Shown one piece after another: positions 27,679-36,258 of a stretch of 64,000 nucleotides of DNA. The notes beneath the pieces were generated by a model. That model was not told the DNA's origin. It was given only the letters and a program-made list of their open reading frames with translations, and ran no database searches. The position numbers were made by a program, and so were the translations under genes. Source of the DNA: Mycobacterium triplex (GTDB taxonomy: Bacteria; Actinomycetota; Actinomycetes; Mycobacteriales; Mycobacteriaceae). How positions within the stretch are numbered: position 1 is the first letter of the stretch; every line of letters begins with the position of its first letter. The stretch spans positions 4,093,719 to 4,157,718 of the forward strand of contig NZ_HG964446.1 of the NCBI RefSeq assembly GCF_000689255.1, written 5' to 3'.

Positions 27679-27903
27679 ATGAAGACGCGAGTATTGACGG
27701 CCACCATCGGGGCCGCGTCGGCAGTCTTGGCCGCTGGGGTCGTGTGGACCGCGTCACCGGCCTCGGCAGGCACTCCGTATTGCGATTCGCTGGCCAACCC
27801 GCAGCAAACGCATGAATGCAACTGTGGCTTCGACTTCGCCCCGGGTAGTCCTGAGTTTCAGGATTGCATGCGTGGAAGTGCAGCCGCGCCCGCGCGACCT
27901 TAA
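27679..27903 (+). CDS. Small secreted Cys-rich protein
   Basis: A 74-residue precursor starting at the ATG in the CGACATGAAG context at about 27679, with AAAAGGAA just upstream as ribosome site. The signal peptide is MKTRVLTATIGAASAVLAAG to about ASAG. The mature peptide is about 45 residues with four Cys (YCDSLANPQQTHECNCGFDF and FQDCMRG), so probably two disulfides. Short proteins of this kind are common in mycobacterial secretomes. No function is known. Confidence 0.65.
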   Translation: MKTRVLTATIGAASAVLAAGVVWTASPASAGTPYCDSLANPQQTHECNCGFDFAPGSPEFQDCMRGSAAAPARP

Positions 27904-28031
27904 CCCGCCGGCCCGCACGGAGCCGGGCTAACCGTCCTCTTGGGCCACGTCCAATCCGTTTGCCGCGGCATCCATTCTCGCCGGAAATCGGCGGCTATGA
28001 TCTCGCCATCGCGAGACGACAGGAGCCGCTC

Positions 28032-29300
28032 ATGCCCGGAGATCATCAGCGTGTGGTCGACCTGCGAGCGCAACAGGTGGTACCCGACGTTCGGCGGACG
28101 ATGTGGCAAGGCACACTGCTGCAGTTTGGATTGCGCACGGTGTTGATTGTCTTGGTCGTAGCGACGTTGTTGCTGGAGCCGCCGGACCATTACGAGTGGG
28201 TCTGCGCGACCATCCCGCTGGTGTACATGGTCATCCTCGGATGCTGGAGTGCGTTGACGCTGCGCCGTGGGTCGCCCCCGACGGCATCCACCAGGACGCT
28301 GATACCGCTGCTCATGCTGACCGCCGACGTCATGATGGTTTCGGTCCTGTCGATACTCGCCGGCGTGACCTCCCCGCAGGACTGGACATCCGATGTGATG
28401 CGGAATGGCTTCTTCCTGATCCCGTTGATCGCGGGCGCGCAACTGGATCCCAAGATCAGTGCGGCGGTGGCGATCCCGACCTTGTCGGTATTCGTTCTGA
28501 CGTGCTCGATCACCAGGTCTGCCGACCAGGAGCCGTGGGCGTCGATCTTGCTGAGCTCATTCGTCTTGGCCGCACTAGCCGGCGGGTCGGTTGCCCTGTC
28601 CTTCCTCCAGCGGTCCAGGTTGGAAATGATCGCCGACTTGGCGCGGCAGCGAAGCCAGCTGTTGGAGGAGTTGCTGGCAGTGGAAAGGCATGAACGGCAG
28701 GCGATTTCGGAACGTCTGCACGATGGTGCTCTTCAGTACATCTTGGTTGCGCGCCAAGACATGGAGGATGTGCGGGCCGGCTCAGCCGATGCCGCCGACC
28801 GCGTCGCGTCCGCGCTGGCCGAGTGTTCGGGGCTGCTGCGCGACGTCGTCCGTGAACTGCATCCAGACGTGCTGGTGCGGATGGGATTGAAGTCGGCGGT
28901 CTCCGCCCTCGCCGAAAGCCTTGGTTCCCGCGCCGGACTCACCGTCGATTTCGACGCGGCCAGTTGGCCCGACGGGCTGCGCACCGAGGCCGACGACGTG
29001 CTGTACAACGCCGTGCGCGAAGCATCGACGAACGTCATCAAACATGCCCGGGCGCAAAACCTTTGGATCGAGTTGCAATACCGAGAAGGGTTGGCCTGGT
29101 TGCGTGTCGCCGACGACGGAGTGGGCATCTCCGAGGCGGCTATCGCGCGGAAGGCTGAGGAAGGTCATATCGGAATGGCATCGATGCGCGCGCGGGTACT
29201 CGCCTCGGGTGGCCAGTTCGACGTGCGCTCCACCTCCCCCGGAACCGAACTCGCCATCTCCGTACCGTTAGGGACGGCACGTCATCTCACTGCCGCTTGA
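28032..29300 (+). CDS. Membrane sensor histidine kinase (NarL/HisKA_3 type), orphan
   Basis: A 422-residue kinase from ATG 28032 with AGGAG 6 bases upstream. Five or six membrane helices (about residues 25-200) form an MASE-like sensor, then HisKA_3 with phospho-His in ISERLHDGALQYILV (about 236) and a HATPase domain with N-box REASTNVIKHARAQ, G1 DDGVGIS and GHIGMASMRARV. These kinases phosphorylate NarL-type response regulators, but no receiver gene is adjacent, so the partner is elsewhere. The next gene begins 90 bases downstream and is unrelated. Confidence 0.88.
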   Translation: MPGDHQRVVDLRAQQVVPDVRRTMWQGTLLQFGLRTVLIVLVVATLLLEPPDHYEWVCATIPLVYMVILGCWSALTLRRGSPPTASTRTLIPLLMLTADVMMVSVLSILAGVTSPQDWTSDVMRNGFFLIPLIAGAQLDPKISAAVAIPTLSVFVLTCSITRSADQEPWASILLSSFVLAALAGGSVALSFLQRSRLEMIADLARQRSQLLEELLAVERHERQAISERLHDGALQYILVARQDMEDVRAGSADAADRVASALAECSGLLRDVVRELHPDVLVRMGLKSAVSALAESLGSRAGLTVDFDAASWPDGLRTEADDVLYNAVREASTNVIKHARAQNLWIELQYREGLAWLRVADDGVGISEAAIARKAEEGHIGMASMRARVLASGGQFDVRSTSPGTELAISVPLGTARHLTAA

Positions 29301-29389
29301 TCGTTGCGGGGATTGCTTGCTGGTAGCTGGTCGACCGGCCCTTTGACGAATATCGAATGCTGCGGTGAGCGGTATGCAAAGCTAGCCGC

Positions 29390-31447
29390 ATGCCGACGAA
29401 GGACCGGAAGATCGAGCTCCTCAACAGGCAGATTGAGGAAGCGAAGGACGGTCACCCCGACGACGTCGCGGAGTGGCGATTCAAGACAGAGACCGTGCTC
29501 AGGCGCACGGTCGGCGAAGGAAGCCCCGCGCTCGCGGCCTTCCGCGCGATCAGCTTCAGCTGGATAAGTTGGGGCGATCCGATCGACCAGACAGCGGCGC
29601 GACAGCGCGACGCCGTGATCCGCGCAGTTGTGTGCCTGAAGTCCGCCGTCGCCGAACTCGATCTCTCGGACGGCATGTCCAAGGACCGCAAGATCGAATT
29701 ACTAAGCCAACAGATCGAGGCCGCGAACGACGGTCAGCCAGATGACTTGGCGGAGTGGCGAATGAGAACAGAGGCCGTGCTTCGATCTACGGTCGGCGAA
29801 GGCAGCCTCGCACTTACGAAGTTCCGCGACATCCGCTACGGCCGGATAAGTTTCGCCAACGAAGACCAAGCGGATATCCAACGCGACGGCGTGCGACTGG
29901 CCATCCGGTACTTGAAATCCGCAATCGACGAAGTCGACCTCCTCGACGATGAACCGCCTTCGGCGCCAGCAGCCGAGCAATCCGGTGGCAGCATTGTCCA
30001 CCGAACTTTTGACGACCTGGTCATGGACCTGGACAAGCGGCGCAGCCTCGCCGAGAAACCACCGGTGTTGCTCCTCGGCGCCGGCGCATCACTTCAGGCC
30101 GGCGTCGGCACGATGGCTGAGCTGTACAAATTCTTCAAGTGCAAAGACTTCGACGAGTTCGCCAAGTACATCGCTACGCTGAGCGAGTCTGAGCGTTACC
30201 GCTACCTCGCGAAATTCCTGCAGAACGAGAAATTCCCTGAGGAGATCACCGCGGGCTATCAGGCTCTCGCCACGTTGTTGGCAAACAAATACTTCGACCT
30301 CGTGCTGACGACGAATGGCGATCCGTTGCTCGACGACGCGCTGTCGGCGGCGCGCCTGTGGCGGCGCGACTACATCATTCTCGTCAACGGGGTAATCAGG
30401 CCGGAGCGGATGGAGCTGCCGCTACGCGAGCCCAGCCCGCGCGTGAAGATCGTGAAACTGCATGGAGACCTGTTCTCGCGGTTGATGGCCTGGACCGTGG
30501 ATGAGATGGACAGGTTCCTCAGCGAGAGTTGGGACATCCTCGAAGACGCGGTCGCGGGTCGCGACTTCCTCGTCATCGGTTACAGCCTGCGCGACCAGAA
30601 AGTGCTCGAGCTCGTGAAGTCCGCCGGCGGTTCGGTGTGGTTCCTGCATCACGACAAGGTCCCGGATCATTTGAAAGACATCTACAAAGAGATCAAATTC
30701 TTCCGCGCCGTAGTGGATCCCAAGTGTACGTTCGAGGCGTTCTTCCCCGCCCTCGCGGAGGCGTTAAAAGAAGCGGTTCCGAGGCAGCCGTCGGATGCCG
30801 CCGAGCTGGAATCGCGTTCAGCGGAGACAATCGATGCCGGAGCACAGACGATCGACGATTTGATGTCTGCGACTTTCGGAATCGCGGGCCCCGACGGCGT
30901 GCTGAAGGCGACCGCGTTTCTGCTCGCCGAACCAAGAGTGATCCTATGCGACCGCTCGGCAAGCGATCTGCATGTCGTCGCTGGTGAGGTAATTCTCATC
31001 GATTCCAATGGTGACTCGTTCAGCACCCGTGCGATCGCAGTCGAGTCGACGAGTCCTTTTGGCCCGACAGTGTTGGAAGCACCCGATCACCTGCGCACGC
31101 CAGGGCTGCGCCTTGCGACCGGCCGCTTACAGCTCGGCGCCACAGTGCAGATGCTCGTCGCTGCAGGCGCGGTAACCGGCATCAGCTCGGGCAGGGTGAC
31201 GGCGCTGGACGCGTCGATACGCATCGCCGAGATCGGCGAAGTAGCCGGTCTTGCCGAGCTGGACGGTGTTGTCGCCCCGGGTGCCTCAGGTGCGCCGGTT
31301 GTCGACGCGACGTTGTCTGTCTGTGGCTTCGTTGTCGCCGGCAGCATCGATCCGGAGGTCGCGCACTCGTTCGCGTACCCAGCGGAGTGCTGGGCATCGT
31401 TCGTTCGAGAGAGCGCGTCTGGCAACCCGCCGGTTAGCGACGAGTGA
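29390..31447 (+). CDS. SIR2-like / trypsin-fold fusion protein with duplicated N-terminal domain, candidate defence gene
   Basis: A 685-residue single-gene unit. Residues about 1-93 and 96-188 are a tandem duplication of one helical domain (both start KDRKIELL and contain DLAEWR/DVAEWR, TVGEGS, RDAVIRAV/RDGVRLAI, LKSA). Residues about 220-450 form a SIR2-like domain: LLLGAGASLQAG (nucleotide site, about 229), TTNGDPLLDDAL (about 308, N and D kept), KLHGDL with His about 358, and LVIGYSLRD (about 396). The C-terminal about 490-670 is trypsin-like, with GASGAP (Ser about 632) kept, but the expected His position reads CDRSASD near 520. It is probably a NAD-consuming or NAD-sensing effector controlled by the other domains. 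GC is lower than in neighbouring core genes. Confidence 0.75.
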   Translation: MPTKDRKIELLNRQIEEAKDGHPDDVAEWRFKTETVLRRTVGEGSPALAAFRAISFSWISWGDPIDQTAARQRDAVIRAVVCLKSAVAELDLSDGMSKDRKIELLSQQIEAANDGQPDDLAEWRMRTEAVLRSTVGEGSLALTKFRDIRYGRISFANEDQADIQRDGVRLAIRYLKSAIDEVDLLDDEPPSAPAAEQSGGSIVHRTFDDLVMDLDKRRSLAEKPPVLLLGAGASLQAGVGTMAELYKFFKCKDFDEFAKYIATLSESERYRYLAKFLQNEKFPEEITAGYQALATLLANKYFDLVLTTNGDPLLDDALSAARLWRRDYIILVNGVIRPERMELPLREPSPRVKIVKLHGDLFSRLMAWTVDEMDRFLSESWDILEDAVAGRDFLVIGYSLRDQKVLELVKSAGGSVWFLHHDKVPDHLKDIYKEIKFFRAVVDPKCTFEAFFPALAEALKEAVPRQPSDAAELESRSAETIDAGAQTIDDLMSATFGIAGPDGVLKATAFLLAEPRVILCDRSASDLHVVAGEVILIDSNGDSFSTRAIAVESTSPFGPTVLEAPDHLRTPGLRLATGRLQLGATVQMLVAAGAVTGISSGRVTALDASIRIAEIGEVAGLAELDGVVAPGASGAPVVDATLSVCGFVVAGSIDPEVAHSFAYPAECWASFVRESASGNPPVSDE

Positions 31448-31454
31448 AGGCCCA

Positions 31455-31472
31455 GGCTCGAACCCGCGACCA
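31455..31472 (-). other. tRNA 3'-end-like fragment, possible old attachment site
   Basis: Eight bases after the SIR2 gene, 18 bases (GGCTCGAACCCGCGACCA) are identical to the T-arm region of tRNA-Met at 45583-45656, read on the minus strand. The match then decays, although a GAGTC follows. No full tRNA exists here. It looks like a displaced tRNA end left by an integrated element. Confidence 0.4.
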
Positions 31473-31524
31473 GCGATTCACAAATAGAGTCGCCCGCAAC
31501 GTGAAATGCCTTGCTGTCCACCGG

Positions 31525-32175
31525 TTAGCTGATCAGCAAGGCCACCCCATCCTCGGTGACTTCGACGCTGACGCGGGATAAATCGGTCACGACGACGTGC
31601 GCGTCCGCGAGTTCGGTCGCGTGGTGAGTGGTCGTGACGGCCAGTACTTGCGCCCCTGCGGCTCGGCCGGCAGCGACGCCCGCGGGCGCATCCTCGACCA
31701 CCAGGCACTCCTGTGCCTCGAAGCCCAGCGCGGCAGCCGCCTTGAGGTAGCTCTCGGGGTCTGGCTTGCCGGTCGAGACGTCTTCTGCGCCGATCAGCAG
31801 CTCCGGGGCCGGAAGCCGCGCTGCCGCCAGTCGAGCAGCCATCAACGACCGCGGACCGGACGTCACGGCGGCCCAATGGGTACGCGGTAGCGCGTCAAGC
31901 AATCGGTGTGCTCCCGGTAGCGCCAGGACACCTTCGAGATCGGCGGATTCCTGCAAGGCAAGTAGCCGAGCCGTCGCTGCGACGCGCTGCTGTGGTGCGA
32001 CGAATTGCGCGACAGTGTCTTCGGTTCGCCTGCCGTGGCAGACCTTGAGCACCTCTTCGTAGTCGACGCCGTATTCGGTGGCCCAAGTGCCCCAGGACCG
32101 TTCGACCGTGGCGGTGGAGTCGACCAGGGTGCCGTCGATGTCGAACAGGATCCGCTTGCCGCGCAGCACCGCCAT
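31525..32175 (-). CDS. HAD-superfamily phosphatase (subfamily IA)
   Basis: A 216-residue phosphatase from ATG 32175 (MAVLRGKRILFDIDGTLVDST). All HAD motifs are present: motif I DIDGTLVDS, motif II AAVTSGPRSL, motif III Lys in STGKPDPESYLKAAAALG and motif IV VVEDAPAGVAAGRAAG. The cap is the small helical IA type. These enzymes dephosphorylate small phosphate esters such as glycerol-3-phosphate or sugar phosphates in the cytosol; the specific one is not known. An upstream frame extension to 32268 lacks conservation features and is not used. Confidence 0.88.
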   Translation of the reverse strand: MAVLRGKRILFDIDGTLVDSTATVERSWGTWATEYGVDYEEVLKVCHGRRTEDTVAQFVAPQQRVAATARLLALQESADLEGVLALPGAHRLLDALPRTHWAAVTSGPRSLMAARLAAARLPAPELLIGAEDVSTGKPDPESYLKAAAALGFEAQECLVVEDAPAGVAAGRAAGAQVLAVTTTHHATELADAHVVVTDLSRVSVEVTEDGVALLIS

Positions 32176-32549
32176 AGCCCGCAACCCTACGGTGCATCCG
32201 GACCAGGTTCGCGGGGGCGATGCGGTCGGACGCGGTTTGCCCTCGAGGTTGTGCTCGGCAATATCCAACCCGGCGCGAAGGGAGCGGTTCGCGGTGAAAA
32301 CCGCACGTCAAACCGGATCTTCCGAACAGCGTTGATGCGCCCCGTCGTTGGGCCGGACATCGTTGCTAATACGCGCGCTTCGCACATTTGTAAAGGCGGA
32401 TCAAGGAAATTTAACTACTTTTAGCCTGGCAGCTTCTATTTGCATTGCCCTGATATCATGTCGTTCAATCCACTGCTTGGGCCTCCGCCTGCCGCTACCC
32501 AACGACGCTGCGTCAGGCATTTGCAGTATGGGCAACGAAAGGATCCTTG
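32176..32549. other. Divergent promoter region, AT-rich in its right half
   Basis: 374 bases between the HAD gene (minus) and the methyltransferase gene (plus). The left part is ordinary GC-rich sequence. From about 32360 it becomes AT-rich (TTGTAAAG, AAATTTAACTAC, TGATATCATG), marking the edge of lower-GC, probably acquired DNA. No gene, tRNA or repeat was seen in it. Confidence 0.5.
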
Positions 32550-33476
32550 GTGCCAACAGCCACCAAACGCGCTCAATACGACTTCATTTATGAGACTTTG
32601 CAGCAGGGAACGTCGGCACTGAATTTCACGATGTCGGTGTTGGACAAGAGCTACAAATCTCACTTTCCTGACTATGCCAGCGATGTGAGTGGGGTCCTAG
32701 AGGACGCTTTTAAGTTTTTGCTGGCAGCTGGCGATGGGGGTGAACTCTATCAAGCATCGGAAGAGGTGCACGAGCAATTTTTCGCCTCCGAAGGAAACGG
32801 GTCATGGTTCAGCGAGGGCTACTCGGCGTACAAGTCACAGCGGAAGCCGATACAGGACTTCAACAATCTCGCCGACGCCATTAGCGGTAGCACCGTGCTC
32901 GACTTCGGCTCCGGTCGCGGTCATTTAGCTGCGCTGATCGCCCGCGCCGGCTTCGACTGCTACACCACAGACGTCATGGACTACCGTGGCGCGGACGCCG
33001 ATGTGCTGCCGTTTCGGCAGATGGCTTCACCTGTCGATGTCCCCTATGCGGACGACATGTTCGACAGTGCGATCGTCAAAACGGTTCTCCACCACGTTGA
33101 TGCCACCGATGTGATTCCGCTGTTGATTAATTTGCGGCGCGTTGCGCGACGGTTGATTATCGAGGAGGACACGTACGCCGTCCCCACAAACTCACTCGGT
33201 GCTGCTTCGGGACAGATTGAATTAAACGAGTTCAATAAATTGAATGAAAATGATCAATTTCAGGTGCTCGTACTTGTCGATTTCTTTGGCAACGCCGTCG
33301 CTCAGGGTCTTGTCGATATGAATTTCGGCTGTCAGTTCAAGCGGGTTAGCGAGTGGCATTCATTGTTTAACAGCCTTGGTTTCCATGTTGTAGATACAGA
33401 AATCACCGGTTTCCGCCCCGGTAATATTCACAAAAGCTGCCAGGTTCGCTTCGTCGTTGATCGCGTGGAATTGTAA
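32550..33476 (+). CDS. Class I SAM-dependent methyltransferase, lower GC
   Basis: A 308-residue protein. GTG 32550 with GAAAGGA 7 bases upstream is the likely start; TTG 32547 is in frame too. The Rossmann methyltransferase core is VLDFGSGRGHLAALIARAGFDCYTTDV (SAM motif I, about 115-140), DADVLPF, then VPYADDMFDSAIVKTVLHHV (motif IV region) and VARRLIIEEDTY. The acceptor substrate is unknown. GC and codon use (AAT, TTT, GAT rich) differ from its neighbours, which suggests acquisition by transfer. It converges on the LLM monooxygenase gene, 4 bases away. Confidence 0.8.
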   Translation: MPTATKRAQYDFIYETLQQGTSALNFTMSVLDKSYKSHFPDYASDVSGVLEDAFKFLLAAGDGGELYQASEEVHEQFFASEGNGSWFSEGYSAYKSQRKPIQDFNNLADAISGSTVLDFGSGRGHLAALIARAGFDCYTTDVMDYRGADADVLPFRQMASPVDVPYADDMFDSAIVKTVLHHVDATDVIPLLINLRRVARRLIIEEDTYAVPTNSLGAASGQIELNEFNKLNENDQFQVLVLVDFFGNAVAQGLVDMNFGCQFKRVSEWHSLFNSLGFHVVDTEITGFRPGNIHKSCQVRFVVDRVEL

Positions 33477-33480
33477 GAGG

Positions 33481-34794
33481 CTATTTGGCCGGCCGCTCGA
33501 GCCCAAGATGATCGCGCAATGTGGGCCCGGTGTACTCGGTGCGGAATCGGCCACGGCGCTGCAGGATGGGCACGACATGATCGACGAACGTCGTGAGCTC
33601 ATGCGGCAATGTCGACCCCATGATCGTGAACCCGTCGACCGCACCGGCGTCCTGCCACCCGATCACGTGGTCGGCCAGCTGCTCGGGCGTGCCGATGAAA
33701 TGCGTCTGCCCCGCCAGCCCGCCCGTCACTTCCTGCGTGATCTCCCGTAACGAAGCCTCAGGCCGCGCACGCGAGGCCGCAAAGAGCTGCTCGGCCCGGC
33801 TCGACGGCGCCGACCGCTGCGCCCAGAGTTCGGTGGGCAGCGGAGCATCGGGGTCGAAGCCGTCCGGATCAAGCCCCGCCGTGTAAAGCGTGTTCTGCCA
33901 CCGAAACTCGGGACTCTCCAGGTCCTCGAGGCGCTGGGCTCGCGCCCGGGCTTCGGCCTCGGTGGCGCCGAGCGTGATCATCAACGCGGGCAACACCTTG
34001 ATGTGGTCGGGTTTACGGCCGACGGCCGCGGCCTGCTCGTGCAGGTTGGCCCGGAACGCCACCGCCGCCTCGAGTGAAGGAGGCCCGGAGAAGACCACCT
34101 CGGCGTATCGCGCGGCCAGCCCGACGCCCGCGGCCGATTGTCCCGCTTGCACCAACACCGGGTGCCCCTGCGGGCTGCGCGGAAAGGGCTGGACCCCCTC
34201 GACGTCGTAGTACTTGCCGTGGAAGCGCGGCCCATGCAACTTGGCGCGGTCTGCCCACACGCCGCGTTCGCGGTCACCGATGACCGCGTCGTCCTCCCAG
34301 CTGTCCCAGACGTGGGTGACGGCGTCGACGAATTCGTGGGCCTGCGCGTACCGGTCGGCGTGCTCCGGGTGGAACTTTTCGCCGAAGGCGGCGGCGGCCA
34401 GCGGCGTGACGGTGGTGACGATGTTCCAGCCGGCGCGGCCGCCGCTGAGGTGATCCAGCGTCGCGAATCGGCGAGCCAGCTCCCACGGCTTGCTGTAGGT
34501 CGTCGAACCCGTCCCGATCAGCCCGATGCGATCGGTGACCGCCGCCTGCGCCGACAGCACCGCGATCGGATCGAACTGCGTCTGAGGCAGATACGTGGCG
34601 CGATATTCGGCGATGGCGATGTTGTCGGCCAAGAAGATCGAGTCCATCAGGCCGCGTTCGGCGGTCCGCGCGATGTCGGTGTAGTACGACAGGCCCAGGA
34701 CGTTGCGCACGTCGCCGTCGACGACGCGCCACGCGGCCTCGTGATAGCCGTTCGGCCAGATGAAAGCGTTGAAGTGCAGAGGCCGCGTGCCCAT
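33481..34794 (-). CDS. FMN-dependent monooxygenase, NtaA/SnaA/DszA family
   Basis: A 437-residue luciferase-like enzyme. The family's start LHFNAFIWPNGYHEAAWR, DSIFLADNI, GLIGTGSTTYSKPWELARRFATLDHLSGGRAGWNIVTT, then FHGKYYDVEGVQPFPRSPQGHPVLVQAGQSAAGVGLAARYAEVVFS, identify the two-component FMNH2-using group (nitrilotriacetate, pristinamycin or dibenzothiophene sulfone oxygenases). It needs a separate flavin reductase, not seen nearby. The substrate is probably an organosulfur or amine compound taken up as a nutrient, by family analogy only. Confidence 0.88.
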   Translation of the reverse strand: MGTRPLHFNAFIWPNGYHEAAWRVVDGDVRNVLGLSYYTDIARTAERGLMDSIFLADNIAIAEYRATYLPQTQFDPIAVLSAQAAVTDRIGLIGTGSTTYSKPWELARRFATLDHLSGGRAGWNIVTTVTPLAAAAFGEKFHPEHADRYAQAHEFVDAVTHVWDSWEDDAVIGDRERGVWADRAKLHGPRFHGKYYDVEGVQPFPRSPQGHPVLVQAGQSAAGVGLAARYAEVVFSGPPSLEAAVAFRANLHEQAAAVGRKPDHIKVLPALMITLGATEAEARARAQRLEDLESPEFRWQNTLYTAGLDPDGFDPDAPLPTELWAQRSAPSSRAEQLFAASRARPEASLREITQEVTGGLAGQTHFIGTPEQLADHVIGWQDAGAVDGFTIMGSTLPHELTTFVDHVVPILQRRGRFRTEYTGPTLRDHLGLERPAK

Positions 34795-34961
34795 GGGTTC
34801 GACTCCTTCGTGCGCGTGAATGCTTGCGAGAAAGGCGTCGCGGCGATGTCAGTTGATCAAACCATTCGCCGCGGCCCGAGGCATCCTGACGAGGCAACGC
34901 GGTCTGGGGTTGAAATAGTCCTTCGCCGTGCCGACACACACCAGTGACACGGAGTCACTCG

Positions 34962-35984
34962 CTAGCGGGCGACCGAGTCTAGGAACGTCCGAATGACGTC
35001 GACCGATTCGTCCGGCGCCTCAAAGGGCCAAAAGTGTCCCGCATCGAATAGGTGTACGTCGCTGCCCGACGGCAGCATGCCGATCACGTCGGGATCGGTG
35101 TAGAACTCGCGGGGCTGCAGAGGGTCGTGCGCGCCTTGCAGAATCAGCACCGGCGCCGTCCAGCGGCGGATCAAGGTGGTGCGTCGATCGACCCATTCCT
35201 GCCTGAACGACGAGGAGTGGAAGTACCGTGGGACGGCCGCGGCGATGCCCGGATGGGAGAACTCCTCGATTGTGCGAAGGAGGTCGGTCGCCGCGACGGG
35301 CCGGGTGACGAGCCACGTGTAGGCGGTTGTGACAAATCGCCGCGCGTCGGCCAGCACCACCGGGGCGTCGGCCGAGGTGAATAGTTGCTCCTGCGGATGC
35401 AGGCTGGGATGCAGATGCCACAGATGCTGCTGTCCGCGCGCGTATCCGGTCACTCGATCACCGAGCATGCTGACGAGGTGATCGCCGGGCGGGGTTCCGC
35501 GGTCATGCGTCACCAATGCGAATTCGGAGATCCCGATCGCGTCGAGCAGGGCCTGGAGTTGGGCTGCGACACCCTGTTGACGGTAGTCGCCAGTGCGCTT
35601 GTCAGATTGACCGTAGCCCTTCAAATCGATAGCGACGCAATGATATTGGTTGCTGAGTGACTCTAACGCGTAGTGCCACTGCCACCACGAATCCGGCACA
35701 CCATGCAAGAACACGACTGTGGGCGCCGATCTGTCGCCGGCTTCCACGTAGTGCCAGGTGACGGTTTCGCTGTCACCGGGCGCGGCAACGAACCGGTGCA
35801 CCACCGTCGCATCGCCGAGCCGCTCGCGGTCCCCGTCGAGGCTGGGTCGCGCGGGATCGGTAGAAGGGAGTTGGTCGAGGACGGCATCGACGCGTTGGAA
35901 GAGGTCCTGCCCGGCGCCGGCACTGCGCTCCTCGCTCAGGCGCTGCGGCGGATCAGTGTAAGTGTCGACGAAATCAACGGTCAT
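34962..35984 (-). CDS. Alpha/beta hydrolase, epoxide hydrolase/dehalogenase-like
   Basis: A 340-residue hydrolase. It shows the oxyanion HGVPDSWWQWHYAL, nucleophile elbow VTHDRGTPPGDHL with Asp in place of Ser (the HDxG type of epoxide hydrolases and haloalkane dehalogenases), VLILQGAHDPL for the acid and AGHFWPFEAPD with the catalytic His. The about 70 N-terminal residues before the core are unusual. It could open epoxides or release halides; the substrate is not known. Direct repeats lie in its upstream region. Confidence 0.82.
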   Translation of the reverse strand: MTVDFVDTYTDPPQRLSEERSAGAGQDLFQRVDAVLDQLPSTDPARPSLDGDRERLGDATVVHRFVAAPGDSETVTWHYVEAGDRSAPTVVFLHGVPDSWWQWHYALESLSNQYHCVAIDLKGYGQSDKRTGDYRQQGVAAQLQALLDAIGISEFALVTHDRGTPPGDHLVSMLGDRVTGYARGQQHLWHLHPSLHPQEQLFTSADAPVVLADARRFVTTAYTWLVTRPVAATDLLRTIEEFSHPGIAAAVPRYFHSSSFRQEWVDRRTTLIRRWTAPVLILQGAHDPLQPREFYTDPDVIGMLPSGSDVHLFDAGHFWPFEAPDESVDVIRTFLDSVAR

Positions 35985-36070
35985 CTGGAGCGGTTCCTTT
36001 CGATGCTGGGCCGGTCTGAGTGTTTGTTGCCGGGGTCGCTACGGCATCGCCGTCTTACGAAACCAACGTA

Positions 36071-36125
36071 CTGACGAAATCGTCATATACGACGCTATCC
36101 TCAGTCAAGAGGTTCTGACGAAATC
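36071..36125. promoter_or_regulatory. Upstream direct repeat CTGACGAAATC, possible operator
   Basis: The 11-mer CTGACGAAATC occurs at 36071-36081 and again at 36115-36125, in the 274-base gap between the divergent ends of mmpL and the hydrolase start at 35984. The first copy is part of the small inverted repeat GACGA-AA-TCGTC. It may be a regulator site for the hydrolase gene; no regulator gene is adjacent. Confidence 0.3.
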
Positions 36126-36258
36126 CTCAAATTTCTGCCGTTCGAGCGCGGGGCAGCACCCGTGCTCCACTACTTGCAAGATCGACAGAACACCGCCTGA
36201 TGCCGAGAAGCCCGGCGAGGCTACGCTCAGCGCCCGAATCAGGTTGTCGACAAAGCTT

